Shown: positions 45,939-55,811, counted from the stretch's first letter. The stretch is 64,000 nucleotides of DNA from Bacillus sp. HNG (GCF_003400205.1 NZ_QUQV01000007.1:1-64000), one strand, 5' to 3'. Translations and numbers: made by a program. The notes: generated by a model from the letters alone, not told the origin.

Positions 45939-47222
45939 ATGGCATTAACCCTTATGTTAATTGTACTAGTGGTATTATTTTTAATTAATGTTCCTATTGC
46001 GTTTGCCATGATTGTTGCTTCGGCCGTTTATTTCCTCTTCTCGGATGGTTTTTCGATGATGGTCCTCATCCAGAGAATGATCGGTGGGGTAGAATCGGTA
46101 CCACTGCTTGCGATTGTTTTCTTTATGACAGCGGGAATTCTTATGAATTACACAGGTATTACCTCGAGGATGCTTCGGTTTGCACAAATTATCACCCGAC
46201 CACTTCCCGGAGGTCTTGCTCAAGTAAACGTTGTTCTTAGCACACTTATGGGTGGTTTGAGTGGTTCGAACATTGCAGACGCAGCCATGCAATCAAAAAT
46301 CCTAGTTCCTGAGATGATCAAAAAGGGTTATTCAAAATCATTTTCAACTGTATTAACAGCATCTACGTCCTTGATCACCCCGATTATTCCACCGGGAATT
46401 GCCCTAATTATGTATGGGTATGTAGGTAATGTTTCGATTGGTAAATTATTTTTAGCTGGAATTATTCCTGGACTCGTTCTTTGTTTAGCTTTTATGATTT
46501 ACGTTCACTTCTATGCGAAAAAACATAACCTTGAAACAGAAAAGCAAGAAAAGATTACCCTTAAAGAATTTTTGGCTAGTTTTAAAGATGCCCTACTAGC
46601 TCTTCTTCTCCCTGTTATTATTATTGGTGGAATTCGCTTTGGTATCTTTAGTGCTACGGAGGCGGGTGCATTTGCGGTATTGTACGCTTTAATTCTCGGA
46701 ATGATTGTCTATCGAGAAATGAAATTCAAACAGTTAATGGAAGCATTTTTAGAAACAGCCCATACAGCAGCGTCCATTTTAATTATTATTGCAGCAGGTT
46801 CTGCATTCGCTTGGGTACTTACTTTGGAGCAGGTACCTCAAAGAATGACAGAGTTTATGGTAGGAAATGTTTCTTCCACTATCTTGTTCTTTATCGTAGT
46901 CCTTTTATTCCTTTTAGTCATAGGGATGTTTGTTGAAGGTAATGTTTCTATTATTATCCTAACTCCGTTATTTATGCCTATGCTCATGCAATATGGAATT
47001 GACCCAGTTCACTTTGGAATTTTCTTCATCGTTTGTATTAGTATTGGAACCTTAACACCACCTTTAGGGACAATTATGTTTGCAACTTGTTCGATTACAG
47101 GAACAAAGATTGAGGAATTTGTTAAGCATAGCTGGCCGTTTTTACTACTCTTGATAATTGTAGCACTGTTAATCGCGTTTATACCAGCCATCTCCATGTT
47201 GCTACCAAATACACTATTTTAG
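45939..47222 (+). CDS. dctM: TRAP transporter large permease (DctM family)
   Basis: This 427-aa membrane protein with about 12 helices is the Na+-coupled transport subunit. DctM motifs are LPGGLAQVNVVLSTLMGGLSGSNIADAAMQSKILVPEM, TPIIPPGIALIMYG and the C-terminal GTLTPPLGTIMFATCSITG. The start is directly after the dctQ stop. Confidence 0.92.
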   Translation: MALTLMLIVLVVLFLINVPIAFAMIVASAVYFLFSDGFSMMVLIQRMIGGVESVPLLAIVFFMTAGILMNYTGITSRMLRFAQIITRPLPGGLAQVNVVLSTLMGGLSGSNIADAAMQSKILVPEMIKKGYSKSFSTVLTASTSLITPIIPPGIALIMYGYVGNVSIGKLFLAGIIPGLVLCLAFMIYVHFYAKKHNLETEKQEKITLKEFLASFKDALLALLLPVIIIGGIRFGIFSATEAGAFAVLYALILGMIVYREMKFKQLMEAFLETAHTAASILIIIAAGSAFAWVLTLEQVPQRMTEFMVGNVSSTILFFIVVLLFLLVIGMFVEGNVSIIILTPLFMPMLMQYGIDPVHFGIFFIVCISIGTLTPPLGTIMFATCSITGTKIEEFVKHSWPFLLLLIIVALLIAFIPAISMLLPNTLF

Positions 47223-47278
47223 ACAGATTGGGGCCTATGTTTTAATAGACCTCCATTCGATAAAAGGAGTTACGAAGG

Positions 47279-48295
47279 ATGAAAACGATTGTTTGTCAAG
47301 AACCGGGGAATATGAGAATGATTGAACAAGAGTCTCCGACTACTTTAGGAGAAAAGGATATCATGATTCGTGTGAAAAGAATTGGAATTTGCGGTACAGA
47401 CTTACATGCGTTTGGAGGCAACCAGCCCTTCTTTCAATATCCCCGAGTTCTTGGCCATGAACTTTCGGGAATTGTGGAAAAGGTTGGGGGAGAAGTACAA
47501 AGTTTTAATGTAGGGGATTATGTTTCCGTCATCCCCTATATACATTGCGGTGAGTGCATAGCCTGTAAAAACGGAAAAACAAATTGTTGTACCCAAATGC
47601 AAGTTACGGGTGTCCATATTGATGGTGGTATGACGGAGTTTCTCGTACTACCGGAAAGTCATGTTATACATGCAAATGGATTATCATTAAATGCTGCAGC
47701 TATCATTGAGCCTTTGAGTATAGGAGCACATGCTGTAAGAAGAGCTCAAATACAAAAAGGGGAAAGTGTACTGATTATTGGAGCTGGACCGATTGGTCTT
47801 GGTACTGCAAGGTTTGCAAAACTGCAAGGGGCAAAAACAATCATGATGGATATCAGTAAAGAACGCTTAGCTTTTGCTAAGGATTGGACGGATTGTGATC
47901 AAGTATTGGAAGTCGGAAGTAAGGGTGATCTTGTTAAAGATCTTTTGACCATTAATGATGGCCACTTTCCTACAATTGTTATGGATGCTACTGGAAACAA
48001 GCATTCAATGATGAGTGCATTCAATTATGTCTCACATGGTGGCAAGCTCATTTATGTGGGACTTGTGAAGGATCAAATTACTTTCAGTGACCCAGATTTT
48101 CATGCAAAAGAATTAACGTTGATGGGAAGTAGAAATGCAACGATTGAGGACTTTAAATATGTTATGAATTGCATGAAACAGGGTAGTGTTGATATAGATA
48201 CCTACATCACCCATAAAATTCCTTTTGAAAAAGCGGCAGAGTATTTTGAAGCAAAAATGTACAATACGAATAAAGTATTGATTGAGCTAGAATAG
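47279..48295 (+). CDS. Zinc-binding alcohol dehydrogenase (sugar-acid dehydrogenase-like)
   Basis: This 338-aa medium-chain dehydrogenase has the catalytic-zinc region GICGTDLHAFGG and GHELSGIVEKVG, the structural zinc cysteines CGECIACKNGKTNCC, and the NAD-binding GAGPIGLGTARFAKLQGA. It resembles L-gulonate/L-galactonate 5-dehydrogenase and sorbitol dehydrogenase types. As the last gene of the locus it could feed an oxidised aldonate into the pathway. The substrate is not determinable from sequence. A strong terminator follows. Confidence 0.9.
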   Translation: MKTIVCQEPGNMRMIEQESPTTLGEKDIMIRVKRIGICGTDLHAFGGNQPFFQYPRVLGHELSGIVEKVGGEVQSFNVGDYVSVIPYIHCGECIACKNGKTNCCTQMQVTGVHIDGGMTEFLVLPESHVIHANGLSLNAAAIIEPLSIGAHAVRRAQIQKGESVLIIGAGPIGLGTARFAKLQGAKTIMMDISKERLAFAKDWTDCDQVLEVGSKGDLVKDLLTINDGHFPTIVMDATGNKHSMMSAFNYVSHGGKLIYVGLVKDQITFSDPDFHAKELTLMGSRNATIEDFKYVMNCMKQGSVDIDTYITHKIPFEKAAEYFEAKMYNTNKVLIELE

Positions 48296-48330
48296 AAGAT
48301 TGCGATTCATAATATTACTTTAAAGTCTTA

Positions 48331-48361
48331 AAAAAGCTAGGGACATTCCTAGCTTTTTTAC
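48331..48361 (+). terminator. Terminator of the sugar-acid operon
   Basis: AAAAAGCTAGG and CCTAGCTTTTTT form a strong stem-loop with a T tract. Confidence 0.88.
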
Positions 48362-48408
48362 ATATATATTAATTCAGAAAAAAGGAGTAACATAGTTTTT
48401 AATAATAA

Positions 48409-48423
48409 GGTCATCAGATGACC
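48409..48423. promoter_or_regulatory. LutR-type operator upstream of lutA
   Basis: GGTCATCAGATGACC is a perfect palindrome. It contains TCATC-N-GATGA, the binding pattern described for B. subtilis LutR, the GntR-type lactate regulator. It lies 35 bp before the lutA start. No lutR gene is present in the window. Confidence 0.85.
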
Positions 48424-48457
48424 AGTTTACTTGCTTTGATGAAGGGAGAAAACTATA

Positions 48458-49177
48458 TTGAAAGTCACTTTATTTGCCACATGTCTTGTGGATATGTTTC
48501 AAACAAATGTGGGAAAAGCAACAGTTGAACTATTGGAGCACCTCGGCTGTGAAGTGGAGTTTCCAGAAGCGCAGGTTTGCTGCGGGCAGCCTGCTTATAA
48601 TAGTGGATATGTAGAAGAAACCAAAAAAGCCATGAAGAAAATGATTGAAACCTTTGAAAATGCTGAGTACATCGTATGTCCTTCTGGCTCATGTGCAAAC
48701 ATGTTCCACGAATACAAAGATATTTTTAAAAGTGACCCTGTTTGGGAACCAAAAGCGATTGAACTAGGGAAGAAAACGTATGAATTAACACAGTTCATTG
48801 TTGAGGTTTTAGGCATAACAGATGTCGGTTCAACTTTTAAAGGCAAGGTAACCTACCATACATCCTGCCATATGACGCGACTATTAGGCGTAAAGGAACC
48901 ACCTATTCAACTATTAAATAATATTGATGGTGTTGAATATGTAGAGCTGCCTGGAAAAGAGAATTGCTGTGGATTTGGTGGAACCTTCTCAGTAAAAATG
49001 GGTCAAATTTCGGAAAAAATGGTCGATGAAAAAGTACAATGCGTTGAAACGACAGAAGCAGACTACCTAATTGGAGCAGATGCGGGCTGCCTCATGAATA
49101 TTGGCGGGAGAATTAACCGACTTGGTAAACCAATTGAAGTTTTACATATCGCAGAGGTATTAAACCATCGAAACTAA
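48458..49177 (+). CDS. lutA: L-lactate utilisation protein LutA
   Basis: This 239-aa CCG-domain iron-sulfur protein is part of the LutABC complex that oxidises L-lactate to pyruvate. The two CCG-type cysteine motifs are [12 protein letters not shown] and [13 protein letters not shown], and [13 protein letters not shown] is conserved. It starts at TTG 48458 after GAAGGGAG. It is the first gene of a complete lutABC operon. Confidence 0.95.
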   Translation: MKVTLFATCLVDMFQTNVGKATVELLEHLGCEVEFPEAQVCCGQPAYNSGYVEETKKAMKKMIETFENAEYIVCPSGSCANMFHEYKDIFKSDPVWEPKAIELGKKTYELTQFIVEVLGITDVGSTFKGKVTYHTSCHMTRLLGVKEPPIQLLNNIDGVEYVELPGKENCCGFGGTFSVKMGQISEKMVDEKVQCVETTEADYLIGADAGCLMNIGGRINRLGKPIEVLHIAEVLNHRN

Positions 49178-49192
49178 AGGAGGGGAGCAATA

Positions 49193-50620
49193 ATGGCATT
49201 AAAAACGAGTGATGAAAAATTTAAAACCCGTGTCCAAAAGGAAGTGCAAAACACGTTCATGAGAGGTGCTGTCTCAAAAGCCCAAGAAACGATTCAAGGT
49301 AGAAAACAAACGGTTACAGATGAATTGGGGAACTGGGAGGAATGGCGCAATCATGGAGAGGAAATTCGTCAGCACGTTCTTGAAAACCTTGATTATTACC
49401 TATATCAATTAAGTGAGCAGGTCTCAAAGCAAGGTGGACATGTATTTTTTGCTCAAACGGCTGAAGAAGCAAGTACATATATCAGTGACCTGGCGAAAAA
49501 GAAAAAAGCTAAACATATTGTCAAAGCAAAATCAATGGTAACAGAGGAAATCAGCTTAAATCAAAAACTTGAGGAAGTGGGGTGTCGTGTGATTGAAACG
49601 GACCTTGGAGAATACATCCTGCAAATGGATGACCATGATCCGCCATCCCATATTGTAGTTCCTGCTTTACATAAAAACAAAGAACAAATTCGCGATGTAT
49701 TTGCGCATAAAATGAACTATAAGAACTCTGAAAAACCAGAGGAACTCGCTTTATTTGCGAGAGAATCATTGCGACAAGAGTTTTTACAGGCGGACATGGG
49801 GATTACAGGCTGTAACTTTGCAGTTGCAGAAACTGGTTCGATTACTCTTGTAACGAATGAAGGAAATGCCGATCTAGTTGCAGCACTTCCGAAGACACAG
49901 GTCGTCGTTATGGGGATGGAGCGTCTTGTTCCAAGCTTTGAAGAAATGGAAGTACTTGTCGGCATGCTTACAAGGAGCGCGGTCGGTCAAAAATTAACCA
50001 GTTATATCACAACATTAACAGGTCCTTGTGAAGAAGGTGATGTTGATGGACCAGAGGACTTCCACCTTGTCATTGTTGATAATGGCCGATCCAATATACT
50101 AGGTACGGAATTTCAATCCGTTTTACAATGTATTCGTTGTGCAGCATGTATTAATGTTTGTCCGGTATATCGTCATGTAGGCGGTCATTCCTATGGTTCA
50201 ATTTATCCAGGACCAATTGGTGTCGTGTTAACACCACTGCTCGGAGGCTATGATGATCACAAGGAGCTTCCGTATGCATCAACCCTTTGTGGGGCTTGTA
50301 CAGATGCCTGTCCAGTCAAAATACCACTTCATCAATTGATTCATAAGCATCGTGAAGTCATCGTGGAGCGGGAAGGTCGTGCACCCGTTTCTGAAAAACT
50401 ATTAATGAAGGCATTTGGTTTTGGAGCATCATCACCATCTCTTTACCAAATGGGGTCAAAACTCGCGCCAACCTTAACCAAACCAATAACTAATGGTGAC
50501 AAAATTACCAAGGGTGTCGGTATGTTAAAAGAATGGACGGATGTTCGCGACTTCCCGGCTCCGAATAAAGAGAGATTTAGAGATTGGTTTAAAAACAGAG
50601 AAAAAGGAGGCGAGGAGTAA
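49193..50620 (+). CDS. lutB: L-lactate utilisation iron-sulfur protein LutB
   Basis: This 475-aa protein has an N-terminal LUD domain (DUF162) with [22 protein letters not shown], and two 4Fe-4S motifs: [14 protein letters not shown] and [13 protein letters not shown]. The C-terminal tail is typical of LutB. AAAGGAGGGGAGC precedes ATG. Its stop overlaps the lutC start (TAATG). Confidence 0.96.
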   Translation: MALKTSDEKFKTRVQKEVQNTFMRGAVSKAQETIQGRKQTVTDELGNWEEWRNHGEEIRQHVLENLDYYLYQLSEQVSKQGGHVFFAQTAEEASTYISDLAKKKKAKHIVKAKSMVTEEISLNQKLEEVGCRVIETDLGEYILQMDDHDPPSHIVVPALHKNKEQIRDVFAHKMNYKNSEKPEELALFARESLRQEFLQADMGITGCNFAVAETGSITLVTNEGNADLVAALPKTQVVVMGMERLVPSFEEMEVLVGMLTRSAVGQKLTSYITTLTGPCEEGDVDGPEDFHLVIVDNGRSNILGTEFQSVLQCIRCAACINVCPVYRHVGGHSYGSIYPGPIGVVLTPLLGGYDDHKELPYASTLCGACTDACPVKIPLHQLIHKHREVIVEREGRAPVSEKLLMKAFGFGASSPSLYQMGSKLAPTLTKPITNGDKITKGVGMLKEWTDVRDFPAPNKERFRDWFKNREKGGEE

Positions 50621-51336
50621 TGAAAGGAACCATCCAAAACCGCGATACCTTCCTCGACCAGATTGCGAAACAACTTGGTCGTGAGAGAAGAACAACGTTA
50701 ACACCACCTGTGTGGAAACATAACCCACAGGAAGAAGTGTTAAAGGATGCATCCGTGGATGAGTTAGTGGAGGTCTTTAAGCTTCAATGCACAAAAATCC
50801 ATACGGAACTTATCATGACGTCAAAATCCAAGCTATCGGAAGAAGTTGAAAAGAAGATCAAAGAATTGGGGAGCGGTCCAATCGTTACTTGGAAAGATGA
50901 ACGCTTTGAACGATTTGGTCTTCAGCCATTATTAAAGGAAAAACTACCTTCTGAACAAGAAGATGTTTTTGAATGGAATCCTGACCTAGGAAAAGAAAAC
51001 ATCACAAAAGCAGAGCAAGCAAACATTGGAATTACGATCAGCGAAATTACATTAGCAGAATCCGGCACAGTTGTGCTATACAGTGGCCCTAATCGTGGAA
51101 GAACAATCAGCTTCTTACCAACTCATTCAATCGTAATCGTCCCAAAAAGCACGATTGTTCCAAGGATGACACAAGCAGCAAAGCTCATCCGTAAAAAAGT
51201 CAAAAACGGTGAGCAAGTTCCTTCCGCTATTAATTTTATAACAGGACCAAGTAATTCGGCAGATATTGAAATGAATCTTGTAGTTGGGGTGCATGGGCCG
51301 GTGAAGGCGACTTATGTATTGGTAGAAGATTTATAG
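50620..51336 (+). CDS. lutC: L-lactate utilisation protein LutC
   Basis: This 238-aa LUD (DUF162) protein carries ITISEITLAESGTVVLYSGPNRGRTISFLPTHSIVIV and the C-terminal FITGPSNSADIEMNLVVGVHGP motif. It is the third subunit of the lactate oxidation complex and ends the operon. Confidence 0.95.
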   Translation: MKGTIQNRDTFLDQIAKQLGRERRTTLTPPVWKHNPQEEVLKDASVDELVEVFKLQCTKIHTELIMTSKSKLSEEVEKKIKELGSGPIVTWKDERFERFGLQPLLKEKLPSEQEDVFEWNPDLGKENITKAEQANIGITISEITLAESGTVVLYSGPNRGRTISFLPTHSIVIVPKSTIVPRMTQAAKLIRKKVKNGEQVPSAINFITGPSNSADIEMNLVVGVHGPVKATYVLVEDL

Positions 51337-51385
51337 GATCCAGGGAATGATTTCACTGAACACCATAAATTTTAGAGAGTTAAGT

Positions 51386-51412
51386 CCTCCATCCACGATG
51401 GAGGTTTTTTTC
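51386..51412 (+). terminator. Terminator of lutABC
   Basis: CCTCCATC and GATGGAGG with a CAC loop, followed by seven T. Confidence 0.9.
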
Positions 51413-51543
51413 TACCAAACTTCCAACATCTCCCCTTCAAAAAACTAACCCAAACCCTCAAAATCTTGTTACAATAAAGGTACAGAGGGACACTGAACCT
51501 GTCCCCGTGACCCAATCATGTCCTAAAAAAAGGAGCATGTCTT

Positions 51544-53280
51544 ATGTTCGAACTTTTAATTACAATGTTAGAGCGGTTAGGGATTATTGTTGCAATCGCT
51601 TTTATTTTAACGAGATTGAAGTTTTTCAGAGGGATGATGTACCAGGATGAGCTGAATCGTTGGCAGAAGCTTGTGGCAATTGTCTTCTTTGGTTTCTTTG
51701 GAATTATCGGTACGTATACGGGTCTTAGCCTTAATACAGAAAGCCTTCAGTTTAATCGCTGGGCATCAGGGTTAACTTCTGATGAAGCGTTAGCGAACTC
51801 ACGCGTGATTGGTGTGGTACTCGCTGGTTTACTAGGTGGTTACAAGGTTGGGTTAGGTGCGGGGCTTATTGCTGGTATCCATCGTTTTACGCTTGGTGGG
51901 TTTACCGCTTTTTCCTGTGGTTTTGCATCCATTATCGCAGGTTTTATATCAGGTTACTTTTATAAGAAAAATAAGCACGTGAAATTAAGTACGGCATTTA
52001 TTATCGCGGCCTCCGCAGAAGCACTTCAAATGCTTGTTATCCTGCTATTCTCACGTCCTTTTGAAAAAGCGTGGGCTTTAGTCGAAATCATTGGGATTCC
52101 GATGATTGTCGCAAATGGACTAGGCTGTGCCTTATTTCTCATGATCATAAAAAGTGTAATTAATGAGGGAGAGCGGGTTGGTGCAGTTCAAGCTCAAAAA
52201 ACTCTTCGCATTGCAGACAAGACGCTTGTCCATTTGCGAAACGGGTTGAATCGAGAGACGGCACACGCAGTTTGTCATATCATTCAGGATGAAATTCAAG
52301 CAACAGCTGTGGCGATGACCAATACCCAAGAAATTTTGGCACATGTGGGACTTGGGCATGACCATCATCGTTCCCAAATGCCAATCCAAACACAAATTAC
52401 TATGGATGTTATTCATAATGGAAAAATTGTAATCGCCAACAAAAAGATGATTCAATGCCGTGATGAGGCTTGCCCGCTTGGTGCGGCTGTAATTGCTCCA
52501 TTAAGACGGAGAGATGAAACGATTGGGACACTAAAGTTCTATTTTCGTTCTGAAAAAGAAATTACACCTGTTGTGACAGAGCTCATTTCAGGTTTGAGCT
52601 CCCTTTTAAGTAATCAGCTTGAAATTGCGGAAGCCGATAAAGCTTTTCAGCTTGCGAAAGAAGCAGAAATTAAAGTGCTCCAAGCTCAAATAAGTCCGCA
52701 TTTTCTTTTTAACACGCTGAACACGATTCTCTCTTTGGTAAGAAGAGATCCAACAAAAGCTAGGAAACTACTCGTTTCCCTATCTCATTTCTTACGTCAA
52801 AACTTGTCCGTTACAACACAAAATGTAACAACCTTGGAACAGGAGCTTAGGCAAGTGAAAGCCTACTTAGAAATAGAGGGAACAAGATTTGTAGATAAAC
52901 TAAAAGTATTTTATAAGGTTGAGGAAGCTGCGTTGTATCAGTATATCCCACCACTTACCCTCCAGCCGATTGTTGAAAATGCAATTAAACACGGGATGAA
53001 GAATCAAGATGGGGATTTCCAAATCATGATTTCAATCCAAAAAATGAATGACTGTGTATATGTACAGGTTGAGGATAATGGAATGGGAATGAATGAAGAA
53101 CGCGCTAAGGAAATTTGCATCACCCCAATCAAATCTGAAAAAGGCAGTGGAGTCGCTTTATATAATGTCAATCGTAGGCTTACCATGTTATTTGGTGAAA
53201 AGTCAGCATTAGCCATTAAAAGTGAAGAAAATAAAGGAACGGAGATTGCTTTTTCAATTCCACTAACGGAGGCTGTATAA
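51544..53280 (+). CDS. lytS: LytS-type sensor histidine kinase
   Basis: This 578-aa kinase has an N-terminal 5TM-5TMR_LYT sensor domain (about 1-205, including GGYKVGLGAGLIAGIHRFTLGGFTAFSCG), a GAF-like domain (about 225-360), and a His_kinase domain with QISPHFLFNTLNTILSLVRRDP carrying the phospho-acceptor His. The HATPase domain has VENAIKHGM and DNGMGM. LytS relatives in B. subtilis and BtsS in E. coli respond to pyruvate. The downstream CstA-type transporter supports such a role here. Confidence 0.93.
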   Translation: MFELLITMLERLGIIVAIAFILTRLKFFRGMMYQDELNRWQKLVAIVFFGFFGIIGTYTGLSLNTESLQFNRWASGLTSDEALANSRVIGVVLAGLLGGYKVGLGAGLIAGIHRFTLGGFTAFSCGFASIIAGFISGYFYKKNKHVKLSTAFIIAASAEALQMLVILLFSRPFEKAWALVEIIGIPMIVANGLGCALFLMIIKSVINEGERVGAVQAQKTLRIADKTLVHLRNGLNRETAHAVCHIIQDEIQATAVAMTNTQEILAHVGLGHDHHRSQMPIQTQITMDVIHNGKIVIANKKMIQCRDEACPLGAAVIAPLRRRDETIGTLKFYFRSEKEITPVVTELISGLSSLLSNQLEIAEADKAFQLAKEAEIKVLQAQISPHFLFNTLNTILSLVRRDPTKARKLLVSLSHFLRQNLSVTTQNVTTLEQELRQVKAYLEIEGTRFVDKLKVFYKVEEAALYQYIPPLTLQPIVENAIKHGMKNQDGDFQIMISIQKMNDCVYVQVEDNGMGMNEERAKEICITPIKSEKGSGVALYNVNRRLTMLFGEKSALAIKSEENKGTEIAFSIPLTEAV

Positions 53281-53281
53281 A

Positions 53282-54013
53282 ATGGAAGCAAAAATCAAAA
53301 CTCTTATTGTCGATGATGAATTATATAGTCGTGATGAGCTATCTCATTTATTAGAGGCCTATCCAACCATTCAAGTAGTGGGAGAAGCTGATTCAGGAGA
53401 GTCTGCTATTTTAAAAGCGATTCAGCTCCAACCGGATGTTGTCTTTTTAGATGTGGAAATGCCTAAAGTGAATGGGATGGACGCTGCAAAAGCTCTTTTG
53501 GAATTAAAAAAACCGCCACTGATTGTGTTTGCCACGGCGTACCCTGAGTTTGCCGTAGAAGCATTTCGTTTTAATGCAATCGACTATTTATTAAAGCCGT
53601 TTGATGAGGAACAGCTTAAGGAGACAGTTAAACGTATTGAAAAAATTCTTCATACACCTGAAGAAAAGGAAAAAGGAAAACAAACAGGGAAATTGGCGAT
53701 TGATTCAAGTGGGGAGATTATCTACCTTGAACCAATGGATATTTTATATATTGCCAAGGATGAGAAAGTAACGAAGCTTGTGACAAAAATGGGAGAGTAT
53801 GAGACAAAAACTCAGTTGAAAGAATTGGAAAACAGACTGGAATCGTTCGGGTTCTTTCGGATTCATAAAAGCTTCCTCGTTAATTTAAAATATGTCACTA
53901 GACTTACCCCTTGGTTTAATGGAGCCTACCAATTGGAAATTGAAGGAAGAGAAGAACAGCTTTCAGTTAGCCGTAATTATGTCAAAGCATTGCGTGCCCA
54001 ATTAGAAATTTAA
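53282..54013 (+). CDS. lytT: LytT-type response regulator (LytTR DNA-binding domain)
   Basis: This 243-aa regulator has a receiver domain with VFLDVEMPKVNGMDAAKALLE (phospho-acceptor Asp) and KPFDEEQLKETV. The LytTR domain at about 135-243 includes IHKSFLVNLKYVTRLTPWFNGAYQLEIEGREEQLSVSRNYVKALR. It starts one base after the lytS stop. It probably activates cstA, which follows. Confidence 0.93.
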   Translation: MEAKIKTLIVDDELYSRDELSHLLEAYPTIQVVGEADSGESAILKAIQLQPDVVFLDVEMPKVNGMDAAKALLELKKPPLIVFATAYPEFAVEAFRFNAIDYLLKPFDEEQLKETVKRIEKILHTPEEKEKGKQTGKLAIDSSGEIIYLEPMDILYIAKDEKVTKLVTKMGEYETKTQLKELENRLESFGFFRIHKSFLVNLKYVTRLTPWFNGAYQLEIEGREEQLSVSRNYVKALRAQLEI

Positions 54014-54022
54014 ATAGATGAA

Positions 54023-54083
54023 GGTAGAATTTTGCGTTTTAGTTCACAATTTTGACACGTTATCGTCAAATTTCTACCTTTTA
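54023..54083 (+). terminator. Long hairpin terminator after lytT
   Basis: The outer arms GGTAGAATTTTG and CAAATTTCTACC enclose an inner TTGAC/GTCAA stem, and TTTTAATC follows. It separates lytST from the cstA promoter. Confidence 0.65.
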
Positions 54084-54116
54084 ATCTCAAAGTCTTCTAA
54101 ACTTCAATTTATCTAC

Positions 54117-54140
54117 TATAATAAATGTAAACGCATTCAT
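54117..54140 (+). promoter_or_regulatory. -10 element and perfect cre site of cstA
   Basis: TATAAT at 54117-54122 is followed at 54125-54140 by ATGTAAACGCATTCAT, which fits every position of the cre consensus WTGNNARCGNWWWCAW. CcpA bound here, just downstream of the -10, would block transcription of cstA when preferred sugars are available. Confidence 0.8.
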
Positions 54141-54172
54141 TATTTTAATAAAGGGAATAAGGGGGAAATAAC

Positions 54173-55624
54173 ATGATTACATTTTTAGCGAGTATCGCTT
54201 TGTTAATCATTGGATACTTTACGTATGGTAAATACATTGAAAAAGTATTCGGTGTTAAGGAAGAACGTACTACTCCAGCTTATGTAAATGCTGACGGTGT
54301 AGACTATATTCCAATGAGTACCAAGAAAAACTCACTAATCCAGCTTTTGAATATTGCGGGTACTGGACCTGTTTTCGGACCGATTATGGGAGCGCTTTAC
54401 GGACCAGTTGCATTCATTTGGATTGTGGTTGGATGTATTTTCGCAGGTGCCGTTCACGATTATTTAACTGGAATGATCTCCATACGTAACAAAGGAGCTC
54501 ACTTACCAGAGCTTGCAACGAAGTTTTTAGGTAAAGCAATGAAGCACGTGGTTAACGCATTTGCTGTTTTACTACTATTATTAGTTGGTACAGTATTCGT
54601 TTCAACACCAGCTTCACTTTTAAATCTTTTATTAGACGGAAAAGTTGCTTTAGGTATTCTTATCGCTGTTATTTTCATATACTACATCTTGGCTACTTTA
54701 TTGCCAGTTGATAAAATTATCGGTCGTCTATATCCTTATTTTGGAGCCATCCTTTTAATCAGTGCTGTTGGAATCGGTGTTGGTTTAATTGTGAAAGGTG
54801 CACCAATCCCAGAACTTTCATTATCAAATTTCCATCCTGATAATGCACCAATTTTTCCATTATTATTCTTTACCATTACTTGTGGTGCTCTATCTGGATT
54901 CCATGCAACACAAACGCCTATTATTTCACGTACGACACAAAAAGAAAGCCAAGGACGTAAAATTTTCTACGGTATGATGATTGCTGAAGGTATCATCGCT
55001 ATGATCTGGGCAGCAGCAGCTATGAGCTTATTTGATGGTTACGGTGGCTTACAAGAGCTTCTTGCAGCAGGTGGCCCAGGAGCTATTGTAAGTGAAGTTT
55101 CAACATTAATGCTTGGTGCAATTGGTGGAACACTTGCAGTATTAGGAGTTATCGTATTACCAATCACTTCTGGTGATACTGCATTCCGTAGTGCGCGTAT
55201 GATTATTGCTGAATATCTAAACTTGGCTCAAAAGAAAATGTCAAGTCGTCTATGGATTGCCGTTCCATTATTCGCAATCTCTGTTGTTCTTACTCAAATC
55301 GATTTTAATATTCTTTGGAGATACTTTAGTTGGGCGAACCAAGCAACAGCTGTTATTGCATTATTCGTAGGTGCAATGTACTTATACATTGCGAAAAAGA
55401 ATTACTGGATTTCACTTATTCCAGGAACATTCATGCTTTGTATGGTCATTACGTATATCCTGAATGCTCAAATTGGATTCAGATTACCGATGAATATTGC
55501 TTGGTACGGTGGTTTTGCAGGAACAATCATCCTTGTCGCATTATTCTTCCGTCAAGCTAATAAAGCTCGTGCAGCAAATCTGCCACTAGAAGTAGATATT
55601 TCTAACTACAAGAAGGTATCCTAA
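54173..55624 (+). CDS. cstA: Carbon starvation protein A (CstA/BtsT-type pyruvate transporter)
   Basis: This 483-aa membrane protein has about 13 helices. CstA signatures are IAGTGPVFGPIMGALYGPVAFIWIVVGCIFAGAVHDYLTGMISIRNKG and ITSGDTAFRSARMIIAE. E. coli members (BtsT, CstA) import pyruvate. The gene sits between a LytST pair and a small membrane protein, and is preceded by a cre site, matching a scavenging function. Its stop overlaps the next small gene (TAATG). Confidence 0.94.
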   Translation: MITFLASIALLIIGYFTYGKYIEKVFGVKEERTTPAYVNADGVDYIPMSTKKNSLIQLLNIAGTGPVFGPIMGALYGPVAFIWIVVGCIFAGAVHDYLTGMISIRNKGAHLPELATKFLGKAMKHVVNAFAVLLLLLVGTVFVSTPASLLNLLLDGKVALGILIAVIFIYYILATLLPVDKIIGRLYPYFGAILLISAVGIGVGLIVKGAPIPELSLSNFHPDNAPIFPLLFFTITCGALSGFHATQTPIISRTTQKESQGRKIFYGMMIAEGIIAMIWAAAAMSLFDGYGGLQELLAAGGPGAIVSEVSTLMLGAIGGTLAVLGVIVLPITSGDTAFRSARMIIAEYLNLAQKKMSSRLWIAVPLFAISVVLTQIDFNILWRYFSWANQATAVIALFVGAMYLYIAKKNYWISLIPGTFMLCMVITYILNAQIGFRLPMNIAWYGGFAGTIILVALFFRQANKARAANLPLEVDISNYKKVS

Positions 55625-55773
55625 TGGGGTGCTGTAGTCCTGAATATCGAAAGGTAGTCGAGGATCAAGAGAAGAAGGTCAATCAAAATACGAAGGACAA
55701 AGTTCCCGTTTGGGGTAAAATCGTGAGCGTAACCATTATAGTAGGTGCTACAATCGCCTTTGTCCTCTTATAA
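55624..55773 (+). CDS. 49-aa Cys-Cys membrane microprotein coupled to cstA
   Basis: The ATG at 55624 overlaps the cstA stop by one base. The product has an N-terminal MGCCSPEYRKVVEDQEKKVN with adjacent cysteines and a single C-terminal membrane helix (GKIVSVTIIVGATIAFVLL). The TAATG coupling and following terminator mark it as a true operon member. Enterobacterial CstA/BtsT genes also have a small companion (YbdD/YjiX), but this one is not obviously related. It may be an accessory subunit of the transporter. Confidence 0.8.
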   Translation: MGCCSPEYRKVVEDQEKKVNQNTKDKVPVWGKIVSVTIIVGATIAFVLL

Positions 55774-55780
55774 GAAAAAT

Positions 55781-55811
55781 TGCACGCAGTCTTAATGATT
55801 GCGTGCTTTTT
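55781..55811 (+). terminator. Terminator of the cstA operon
   Basis: GCACGCAGTC and the partly complementary ATTGCGTGC flank TTAATG and are followed by TTTTT. Confidence 0.85.
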
